This document shows, piece after piece, positions 10,001 to 16,726 of a stretch of DNA of 19,004 bases (its first letter is position 1; every line of letters begins with the position of its first letter). The DNA is from Spirogloea muscicola. Lineage: Eukaryota; Streptophyta; Zygnematophyceae; Spirogloeales; Spirogloeaceae. The stretch covers positions 1,090,097 through 1,109,100 of the forward strand of contig WELB01000021.1 in the NCBI GenBank assembly GCA_009602725.1, written 5' to 3'. The translations under genes and the position numbers were made by a program. The notes under the pieces are model-generated. The model was given only the letters and a program-made list of their open reading frames with translations. It was not told the origin of the DNA and ran no database searches.

Positions 10001-11429
10001 CCGCCGCAGCGCCGCTGCCCGGCAGCCGCGCCGCCAGCGCCGCTGCAACTGGGCTCAGCAACGAGATGACGACCGCACGGTCGGTCGCGAGGACCTGCTG
10101 CAGGGACGGATCCTGCAGAAGAGAGGGGAACAGGTGAGCTTGGTGAAGACGAAGTGGGGGAGGTAGTGTGGCCAGGAGGGAGAGGAGGTCGGCACAGTGG
10201 AGGAGGGAGGAGTAGAGGGGGGCGCAGCTGACATGCAGTGGGAGCGTGGCCCCGGCGGCCCCGCCCGGGTCGCGCAGCGCCTGGTGGAGGCAGAGCTCGG
10301 ACGCGCTCCCGGGCGCCGGCATCCAGAGCGCCGCGTCCTCCAGGCCGAGCGCGCCGCCGAGCTGCTCCAACGCCGTGCCGGCGATGGTGCCGAGGTCCAG
10401 CGGCGCACGCACGACTCGGGTGAGCGACCGCACGCGCTCGCCCGCCTCCTCCTGCAGGCGGATGAGGCCCGCCTCGGTGCTCAGCTCCGCGGCCTGCACG
10501 GAGTCCAGGCCGGAGTCAGAACCAAGTTCCACGGTCGACAGCACGGAGTCCAGGCCGGAGTCAGAGCCAAGTCCAGAGCCGGAGCCGGAGCGGGAGCCGG
10601 AGCCGGAGCCAAGGTAAGTCAATCAGCAGCAAGTAAATCAGTGCCGGTCAGGGAGCTCTCCCTCCCCCCTTCCATCCTCCATGGTTGCTCTTTCATCCCC
10701 TCAGCTCATTTAACTCCTGCTGCTAACTCGGGGTACTAAGAGCGCCCTGTCTGCCTTAGCCTCTGGCTCCGCTATCATAGTCACGAACACCCCCTGTATG
10801 CACCTGGCTTGCTATTACAGCCGCTCTTTAAATATCAGCAGCCGCATTCTTTGTGATCCCAGCTTGAGCTTCAATATGATTCGTCAAGGTTGCCTCCTGC
10901 GTTTCGGCACGCCATTGTCCACTCCTCCTTCCTCTAAATTTGCTAACATCCGCTAATATCCGCTAAATTCCGTTAATATCCGCTAATACCCGTTGACATC
11001 CGCTGATATAGTCGTGAACACCCTCTGTATGCACATGGCTGGCTTCCACAGCCGCTTTTTCAGTATCGGCAGCCGCCTTGTTGAGCAGGGGTGGGCGGCC
11101 GCCATACCTTCTTCTGGAGGAAGAGCTCGCGGATTTTGGCGTCGAGGAAGCCCGGGACGGCGCTCGTGAGCGCCAACGCCGTGGCGCACGCCGCCGCCGC
11201 CGCCAGGACCTGGCAGCCGCGCCGGCGAGCCACCTCTCAGGACTTGAACCCTCGACCTCAGCCTTGGGAAGCGCCGGCGTTGGCTCGGGGGAGGAGGGCC
11301 TTGGCGGACCTTGACGACGGTGTCGGCGAGCGCGAGCGCGGCGGAGGGGTGGCGGAGCGCGCCGGCGGCGTGCGCGGCGGCCANCTCCAGCGCCGCCGGC
11401 CCGCAGGCGCAGCCCAGCCCCGCGCCCAT
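7062..11429 (-). CDS. Ethylene-receptor-like (ETR1-type) hybrid histidine kinase with receiver domain; H-box His replaced by Gln
   Basis: Exons in transcript order: 11429-11310, 11209-11108, 10493-10233, 10112-9639, 9416-9252, 9077-8769, 8237-8110, 7993-7769, 7620-7509 and 7340-7062. This gives 724 aa, and all nine introns keep phase. Domains: a hydrophobic helix at 41-60, the ETR linker ([14 protein letters not shown]), a GAF domain at about 85-290, dimerisation/H-box with NQEMRTPM at 301-308, HATPase N box VVSNAVKF (416-423), G1 DTGAGI (480-485), G2 GAGLGLAIC (510-518), and a receiver with DD at 592-593, phospho-acceptor Asp637, Thr669 and Lys691. The closest family by memory is land-plant ETR1 (738 aa), with near-identical blocks in the linker, H-box region and receiver. 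Position 302, where ETR1 has His353, is Gln (codon CAG). The first exon is short and lacks a clear helix I; the start is the least certain part. Two introns use GC donors. The role is inferred to be ER-membrane two-component or Raf-like signalling; ethylene binding is not shown. Confidence 0.88.
9078..9251 (-). other. GC-AG intron 5 of the receptor-kinase gene
   Basis: The exon ends [10 protein letters not shown] (CAG), the intron starts GCCTGC, and the acceptor is TTTCTCCAG before [12 protein letters not shown]. No GT lies near the expected junction. The joined frame runs on into the HATPase N box. Confidence 0.7.
9417..9638 (-). other. GC-AG intron 4 of the receptor-kinase gene
   Basis: The exon ends IALSSLLQ (CAG), the intron starts GCGCGC, and the next exon starts ETELTPEQR after TGCTGCAG. 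The joined protein matches the ETR1 core [14 protein letters not shown] exactly, so the boundary is well fixed. Confidence 0.8.
10497..10615. repeat. 45-bp tandem duplication plus GGAGCC hexamer run at an intron 3' end
   Basis: CACGGAGTCCAGGCCGGAGT occurs at 10497 and again at 10542, a period of 45 bp. An imperfect GGAGCC run follows (about 10575-10612). On the - strand this region is open and in frame with the downstream exon, reading Ser/Gly/Asp repeats. Confidence 0.85.
10683..10856 (+). repeat. Dispersed intronic repeat, copy 3
   Basis: About 170 bp matching copy 2 from GTTGCTCTTTCATCCCCTCAG through the CCCTGTCTGCCTTAGCCTCT core to TATCAGCAGCCGCATTCTTTG. It is antisense within intron 2 of the receptor-kinase gene. 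Confidence 0.75.
10936..11010. repeat. 10-bp tandem repeat (consensus TCCGCTAATA), about seven units
   Basis: Successive decamers read TGCTAACA-, TCCGCTAATA, TCCGCTAAAT, TCCGTTAATA, TCCGCTAATA, CCCGTTGACA and TCCGCTGATA. The array sits between repeat copies 3 and 4 and ends where copy 4 begins. Confidence 0.9.
11004..11081 (+). repeat. Dispersed intronic repeat, copy 4 (3' part only)
   Basis: ATAGTCGTGAACACCCTCTG, then GCACATGGCTGGCTTCCACA and CAGCAGCCGC-like sequence, match the 3' half of copies 1 and 3. The 5' half is missing and is replaced by the 10-bp array. Confidence 0.7.
11210..11309 (-). other. Intron 1 of the receptor-kinase gene
   Basis: The donor GTCCGC follows LADTVVK and the acceptor GGCTGCCAG precedes [14 protein letters not shown]. 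The joined stretch aligns with ETR1 TTAKVLTAVVSCATALML at the third membrane helix. The donor is weak, but the protein match across it is good. Confidence 0.65.
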
Positions 11430-11957
11430 GGCACGCCCTGCCTCCTACGCCGCCGATTTCCCCGCCGCAATTTCCGGCGCGAGGCTCGGCTGCCGCCGCC
11501 GCTGCCGTCGCCGCCGCCGCCGCGGATCCCGGGCGGCCATGGCGGCAGCGGCGGGGCGGGTGGGGAGGGGAGGTTGGGGTTGGCGACGGGCCTCTGCTGG
11601 CCTCACCTGGGGCCCGCCGTCAAAAGTGAACGGCAATGGGGCCCCTTCGCCCAATGCGCCCGCCGTCGGAAGCGAACGGGGCAGCGGGGCCCCCGTCTCC
11701 CCGACGAGCCCCGCCGTCGGAAGCCAACGGCGGGGGGCCCCCGCCTGCCCACTGAGCCCGCCGTCTCCGCCGCCACCTCCCGCCGCCTTCTGGGGACCTC
11801 CCTCGCCTGGTCCTGGGACCTTCCCAGGGGGAGAGAAGGCGCGCGGGGCGCATGAAATGAATGGGAGGCCAATGCAAGCCAATACATTGTGCAGGCAAAG
11901 TCTAGTGCAAACTAAACAAGGCTACATAATACGTAAAGCAAGGTGCCTAGGGTGACA
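11430..11957. other. Upstream flank of the receptor-kinase gene
   Basis: GC-rich, low complexity (CCG triplets at about 11490-11525) with a tandem repeat at 11612-11765. I looked for ethylene-binding helix I and II motifs (AYFSIPLEL, CGxTHL) on the - strand and did not see them. Long frames here are products of the repeats. Confidence 0.5.
11612..11765. repeat. Tandem repeat, about 46-50 bp unit, just over three copies
   Basis: GCCCGCCGTC (one copy reads GCCCCGCCGTC) recurs at 11612, 11658, 11708 and 11756. The full units also share AAGCGAACGG and GGGGCCCC. Confidence 0.85.
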
Positions 11958-12662
11958 TCAGTACCCACGGGTGAGCGTAAACAAATCTGACAAGCTAACT
12001 TGGGGAGCTGGAGCGCCGCCACGAAAGCCGGAGGCCTGACTTAGAGCGCGCCCTGCACGATGATGAAGAGCCAATGCTTGCGAGCGCTGCAAACTAAGCG
12101 AGAGCCGCATTCTGTAATATGCAACTAACGCCTGCGGAATGCTGGAGTGGCCCAAGCTGCCCCCCCGACTTCGACAACGCGCATCAACCAACCGGGCCAG
12201 ATGCTGGATTAGGGAGGACCATTTTACGCCATAGCCTCCGCAGATATCCATGGCACACGGATAAAGATGGTCCCCTTGGGTATGTTCCTGGTAGTGCCGC
12301 TCCTTCTTGCGCTCCGCGCTGGACGTGGCCCAACCAGACACGTTTGACGTGGGTGCGCCAGCCTTGTATACGTCCATCAATACCACGTCCAGGAGCAGAC
12401 GAGGCCCACCGCCACGGGGGGTGGCGACCACGTCCAGACGCCGCACGTAGGGCTTGCCGCGCCTTGAGGAGATTGGCATGATGCCGGACACCTCCAGCGC
12501 CGGATGATACCCCGCCTCTCGCACAATTCCAAACATTCTATCCCTGAGTAAGTCGTGGGAGGCAATGCGCTCACCCCCCTCAACACACCTCAGCATATGA
12601 GCAGCTAGATCGAGCTTGTCATCGACAATGTGGCCACACTCGCACTGGCGGATGCCAGCCAA
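11958..12662 (-). pseudogene. C-terminus of a non-LTR-retrotransposon-like ORF (zinc knuckle plus PD-(D/E)XK-like nuclease)
   Basis: A 234-aa open frame. It has CECGHIVDDKLDLAAHMLRC, a Cys-x-Cys...His...Cys knuckle, then a segment with YVRRLDVVATP and LLLDVVLMDV (two acidic positions, about residues 70-100). A second zone follows with ERHYQEH and YPCAMDICGGYG. This order (metal knuckle, then a restriction-like nuclease fold with spaced Asp) is typical of the tail that follows reverse transcriptase in non-LTR elements and related plant/algal ORFs. No reverse transcriptase is present, so it is a 5'-truncated remnant. No poly-A tail or target-site duplication was found. The nuclease assignment rests on spacing, not on a full motif match. 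Confidence 0.6.
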
Positions 12663-12663
12663 G

Positions 12664-12952
12664 CAAGGGGGGGGAGGCCGAGGTGGTGGTGGAGCGCTGT
12701 GCGAAACAGGTTGTCTGTGAGAAAGCAGTCAGTTGTCACAACGTCGGCAATGATGCGGGAACCGTTGCCGGGCGGGATGGCGACCAGGTCGGCGCGGCGA
12801 GTATGGGGCTGGCCGTCCGCGCCCAGCTGGATTGGCATCACTGAGGCCTTCTCCACCGTCCCAAGACCATTAACCATTGATCCAGAGAGATGGGACTCTT
12901 CCAGGAGAGGGCGATGGCTGTGATTGGCCAGCCCAGAAAAGGGCTTTGTCAT
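12664..12952 (-). pseudogene. Second, partial copy of the same retroelement nuclease segment
   Basis: Reads SVMPIQLGADGQPHTRRADL then IIADVVTTD, the same pattern as GIMPISS...VRRLDVVATP...LLLDVVLMD in the neighbouring ORF. It runs on into LFRTALHHHLGLPP, which normally lies upstream of the CxCG knuckle in such elements. A run of G (12666-12673) then shifts frame before AGIRQCECGH. The pair looks like a nuclease fragment fused in front of the other copy's knuckle region. Confidence 0.5.
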
Positions 12953-13266
12953 TTAGGTTTCAGAAATCTAGGGTTCAGTGGCCAGAAAGGGTCCTCAAAA
13001 GCGCTAAAGCACACTGCGACCTTCCAAAAGCAATCCTGAACAATGTATTTGGCTTGATTTGGCCAGCATTTCATGTCATGCGCACCACGCGCAGCGCCGG
13101 CTCCCACGCCGTCTCTCGTAGTTACTCAGACGCAACTTCCACCAGTGTCTCGACGCTGATGGTAACGGATCGCTTCACTACTCGCCCGCCTGTTAAGGTG
13201 CCAGCCTCCTAAGCATTCATCAAAGCCGCCTTCTCACGGCATAGATGTCTTGACCATATGGCTATT

Positions 13267-13291
13267 GGAGCATGCTTTGCAGGCATGCTCC
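13267..13291. repeat. Perfect 9-bp inverted repeat with 7-nt loop
   Basis: GGAGCATGC, then TTTGCAG, then GCATGCTCC. One more flanking T-A pair extends the stem to 10 bp. Confidence 0.85.
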
Positions 13292-13566
13292 AGGGTTGCC
13301 ACTCAGCACCTACTACCAACGGAGCAGTGTTTATTACCAAGAGACTTCCAGCGAGAGAGTCAAATCAGCAATATGATCGCATTTGGAGGTGCGGAGTGCA
13401 TGGGTTGTACTGCATTGAACTGGGAACAACATCTCTATGATACAAGCTGCGTCTTTGGGCTTCATACCGAGATTAAACCCTCTCTCGAACAAGTGCGCTG
13501 CCTAGGCACAGCTTATGCTTGACACACACAAACTTCATTCTAGATAATAGTTTTTTGCTTTGAATT

Positions 13567-13745
13567 GTAGCAATTGAGAAGATTGTACCTGTACCAGTAG
13601 GAATGAACGATCGAGCAACTATGATTCCTACTTCTAAACAGCAGGAACAAGCATGTAGCAATTGAGAAAATTATGGTTGTGAATAGTAAAAATAACTAAA
13701 GGAATCGAGACAGTTGTGCTTGTAAATAGTAGAAATGATTATTTA
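13567..13745. repeat. Diverged AT-rich direct repeats
   Basis: TAGCAATTGAGAAGATTGTA at 13567 and TAGCAATTGAGAAAATTATG at 13656, each followed by TGTACC/TGTGAA and AGTAGGAA/AGTAAAAA. A third degenerate unit (AATCGAGACAGTTGTGCTTG) starts near 13703. Confidence 0.65.
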
Positions 13746-13860
13746 CAGAGTTTGAAGGGTTTATAACCATTCAGGTTATAAACTAAGTATACACCAAACT
13801 TCATGTGTCTGATACCTTCGCTGACTGCGGCTCCTCCACACTTTCGGTGGAGTCGCCTGC

Positions 13861-15700
13861 CTATCCGAGGTTGAGGGTTTTGTGATGCAGACATTTCTCT
13901 AATCTAATCATATTGACAAAATTTCTTTCCTCACACAAAATGACAGATCTCCACCCACTACTCCAAAGTTCCTTTGGCCTAATCAATTTGTCGTCAGACC
14001 ATCTTAAAACTGGTCTATTTGGTTGAGTGCCACCTCTTTCAGTTAAGAAAGCGGTACTCTCAATGTCAGCTCTATCCTTGCGAGCGAAAAGAATGTAGAA
14101 AGCTCCCGGACAAGTAGGCTTGACAAGGGTAGCTAAAGGTTCTTGAGCAAGTATTTGACTTACTTTATCTTCGAGCTCCAACTTGGTCCATGTAGCACTA
14201 AGTTGAGCTCCTTGATGTATCATAAGTTCCGCCTCCTTAGCCTTCAGCTGCGCCAACGCCTCAGAAGTTCTCCTCGCATAACTTCTTAAAACCTCGGGAT
14301 CTCTCTGAAAAGATCGCAGAGGCACACAGAGAGAAAAGAAAACATAGAAATCAAAGTTAGTACTTCGTCTGAGACTGTACCATAAACTCACTGAAACATT
14401 CACCCCCACCCACCCCCAATGGGGGAAAAAATGCTGTAGTAAGCAGAATATTTACCATATCGTACACTTCTTTCTTCAGACAAGGTGGACAGTAGATATT
14501 GTAATAGTACTTCCTCAAACTCCCCCTCCAACCCTCAGTTAGATAGCCATTAATTTTCCAAAGGTATGCTTGACGTTGTTTGCTTACGTTGACTTTTTGG
14601 ATTCAGCGACGTGATCTCGCATCAACGTCCTCGCCCAGGCCAGGGATAAAGAGAAGAGGCAGAGGGATAAAGAGAGGATGCGAGCTTATTGGAGGAATAT
14701 AGTAAAAAGAGACAGTATTGGTCGGCGGAGTTGAGGGCAGCGGCATTGGAGGCCAAGATACCTCAAGGACGTATTACGTATTTACTTGAGGAATACGTCC
14801 TTGAGGTATCTTAGCCTCCAATGCCGCTGCCCTCAACTCCGTTGACCAATACTGTCTCTTTTTACTACATTCCCTCCAATAAGCTCGCAGCCTCTCTTTA
14901 TCCCTCTGCCTCTTCTCTTTATCCCTCTGCATCTTCTCTTTATCCCTCTGCAAAAATTTCAAGAGGAGTCAACTGGACTCCTTCGTGAGAAGCAGGAGGA
15001 GGAGGACAAGATGGCCTGGGCGAGGATGTTGATGCGAGATCACGTCGCTGAAACCAAAAAGAGACAAATGTCAACGTAAGCAAATAACGTCAAGCATACC
15101 TTTGAGATGAAGTGAGAAAGCTTGTCAGCTGGAAGTGAGATGAAAGGCAGAAAGAAGGAGAAAGATTGTCAGGTTAGAATCTGATCTAAGAATGCTACCA
15201 AAGAACTGCAAAAGAACTTACCTTAGGAAGAAGAGGTGTTATGGCGACATGTCCTGGAGCCGAGACAAGCTGAGTGTCGCCGGCGGTCGCGGCTGGCGCG
15301 CCGCCATTGGCAGATATCTGAAGATGAATTTTCCTCTGAGAGAAGAACAGCCGGAGACCAAAGTTAATACTTCGTCTGAGACTTTCCCATAAACTCAGCC
15401 AAACATTCACCCCCACCCACTCCCAATGGGGAAGAAATGCTGTGGAAAGCAGTACATACCTTTTCGCTTCCTTTTATTTGTTGGCAGGGTCGACAGAAGA
15501 TGTGATGATAGAACTTGTTGTTCCTTTGAAGATGATCTTATCTGGCCATCCTCTCTCCAATCCAGTTGTTTTGAACAATCCTCACACTCCTTTGCAGGTG
15601 GTGCATTCGTGGTGTCTCCTAAAGCGTTATTGGTCATCCTCCTCCAATATTTGACCCCATGCTTGGTCAATCTCACTCCGTGATAGAACTCAGGAGTGTC
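13861..15700 (-). CDS. Unrecognised spliced gene or transposon gene, fragmentary
   Basis: Several exon-like blocks share the - strand and have good splice sites. Block A (about 15700-15460) has VKYWRRMTNNALGD and CEDCSKQLDW, then donor GTATGT. Block B is 15335-15222 (38 codons), ending LPK before GTAAGT. Block C is 14947-14786 (54 codons): heptads QRDKEKM/QRDKEKR/QRDKERL, then RAYWREC and YWSTELRAAALEAKIPQG, a predicted coiled coil. Block D is 14304-13861 (about 147 codons), starting RDPEVLRSYARRTSEAL and ending KTLNLG then a stop. B, C and D are phase 0 at the ends I could check; A to B is not phase-matched in my model. I recognise no domain. Blocks A and C each have an inverted copy nearby, which suggests a rearranged mobile element rather than a stable host gene. 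Confidence 0.35.
14305..14455 (-). other. Intron copy a of a duplicated intron
   Basis: Donor GTAAAT and acceptor ATCTTTTCAG, with a perfect branch-site motif TACTAAC inside. It shares a long block with the intron at 15336-15459, including the GGTGGGTGGGGGTGAATGTT segment and TCTCAGACGAAGTA. The exons on either side are unrelated to those flanking the other copy. Confidence 0.65.
14559..15104. repeat. Long imperfect palindrome 1
   Basis: The left arm 14559-14775 is the reverse complement of the right arm 14792-15104, with a 16-bp spacer. The outer ends read CAAAGGTATGCTTGACGTT and AACGTCAAGCATACCTTTG. The centre pairs CCTCAAGGACGTATT with AATACGTCCTTGAGG. The right arm is about 95 bp longer, through extra 21-bp units and a purine-rich insert at about 14950-15015. 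Each arm keeps a short intron-like GTATGC...TTCAG segment, so the copy was not made from spliced RNA. Confidence 0.92.
14894..14951. repeat. 21-bp tandem repeat, 2.8 units
   Basis: CTCTTTATCCCTCTGC(C/A)TCTT repeated. On the - strand it encodes a seven-residue QRDKEK(M/R/L) unit, one coiled-coil heptad per repeat. The left palindrome arm holds fewer units. Confidence 0.9.
15336..15459 (-). other. Intron copy b of a duplicated intron
   Basis: Donor GTATGT, acceptor TTCTTCTCTCAG, branch-like TATTAAC. It aligns to 14305-14455 over about 110 bp, with differences mainly near the 3' end. Confidence 0.65.
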
Positions 15701-16137
15701 AGGTTGATTTTCATCATGATGATGATGTCCATCATCATGATGGTGAGGTGGAGGCGGAGGAAGATGTCATGCCGACGTGTCCACGAAGCGAGGCCGCCGC
15801 TGCGGGGCGACGGTGGCGGCGGCGGCGGCAGCGGCGGCCTCGCTTCGGCGACACGTCGGCATGACATCTTCTCCGCTTCCACCTCACCATCATGATGATG
15901 GACATCATCATCAACCTGACACTCCTGAGTGCTATCACGGAGTGAGATTGACCAAGCATGGGGTCAAATATTGGAGGAGGATGACCAATGACGCTTTAGG
16001 AGACATCACGAATGCACCACCTGCAAAGGAGGTTCAAAACAACTGGATTGGAGAGAGGATGGCCAAATATATCATCTTCAAAGGAGCAACAAGTTCTATC
16101 ATCACATCTTCTGTCGACCCTGCCAACAAGTAAAAGG
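15470..16137. repeat. Long imperfect palindrome 2
   Basis: The left arm 15470-15802 pairs with the right arm 15829-16137, with a 26-bp GC-rich spacer. The ends read CCTTTTATTTGTTGGCAGGG and CCCTGCCAACAAGTAAAAGG. The arms differ by small indels (a 10-bp CAATCCTCAC-type insert on the left) and scattered point changes. Both encode the same peptide on opposite strands (VRLTKHGVKYWRRMTN then APPAKE). Confidence 0.92.
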
Positions 16138-16190
16138 GGCGGCGGCGGCGGCGGGGCGGCGGCGGCGGCAGAGCGGCAGCGGCGGCGTAG
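16138..16190. repeat. (GGC)n triplet-rich tract
   Basis: Interrupted GGC repeats immediately outside the right arm of palindrome 2, followed by AGAGCGGCAGCGGCGGCG. Confidence 0.85.
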
Positions 16191-16726
16191 CCGGAATGGT
16201 TGTTGCAGTCTTCCTGGCCCTGCTGCTCCCTTCCAACCTCCCTCCTCCCCGCCTCCCTCCCCTCGCCGCGCTCCGCGCACCGATGTGGCCCCCTCCCTCG
16301 GCTCGGACCGCATGTCGGAGGCCAGCCCTGCCGCCGGATGTGCTCGATCGAACGGTCCGAAATGCCCCGTCGCCCCCGTCTAGAAAAAGGTCGACAAGAA
16401 CCTACTACCTAGACAGACGACATCATCATGAAGGGTCTTCAACTTGCTCTACGCAAGCGCCGATGGCAAGCAGACTGCACAGGACGGACATCTTTTCGGA
16501 TATAGAATATGGAGTTGTTGACGCCAGCTGCAGCAGGAGCTCAGCGGACTTCCTTGCTCACTGTCCCCCGTCTTGCAGGCGATCGCCATGCAAGAGGTAT
16601 TGATGGAGGAGGTTTGACTAGCGCTTCACGCCAGCACTTGCACCAAAGTCATTGCATATTACTCGCTTTGTGTCCTCCAACAGAATTGACACCAAACTAT
16701 TGAATAACAATCGTATATCCTGGCCT
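16138..16726. other. Intergenic: GGC-rich stretch, then no recognised gene
   Basis: 16138-16190 is a run of GGC triplets. A + strand frame at 16196-16603 opens with a hydrophobic MVVAVFLALLLP, like a signal peptide, but the rest is low-complexity Pro/Arg/Ser with no domain. The segment before 16727 should be the 3' UTR of the following - strand gene. Confidence 0.5.

Larger units (their letters stand above)
10494..11107 (-). other. Large intron 2 of the receptor-kinase gene, repeat-rich
   Basis: The donor GTATGG follows ELFLQKK and the acceptor CCGTGCAG precedes [16 protein letters not shown], in phase 0. The joined protein matches the ETR1 linker. The 614-bp intron carries repeat copies 3 and 4 (antisense to the gene), a 10-bp microsatellite, and a 45-bp tandem duplication next to the acceptor. 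Confidence 0.85.
12953..13860. other. AT-richer accessory stretch without a recognised gene
   Basis: Base composition drops toward AT from here to about 16.1 kb. I see a short perfect palindrome (13267-13291), diverged repeats of TAGCAATTGAGAA at 13567 and 13656 with related AAATAGTA motifs to about 13745, and no domain in the open frames. Confidence 0.5.

Noticed and set aside
11445-11882. Long - strand frame upstream of the receptor, tested as the missing sensor exons
   Set aside because: It encodes Gly/Pro/Arg repeats from a 46-50 bp tandem array and has no hydrophobic helices.
14559-15104. Classical MITE or foldback DNA transposon
   Set aside because: I see no target-site duplication or conserved terminal motif at the arm ends. 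The arms contain exon and intron sequence of a nearby gene.
14559-16137. CRISPR array or bacterial integron
   Set aside because: The repeats are long inverted copies, not short regularly spaced direct repeats, and the context is eukaryotic.
16196-16603. 135-aa + strand frame with a signal-peptide-like start
   Set aside because: Only the first dozen residues look real. The rest is low-complexity Pro/Arg/Ser with no domain and no splice support.
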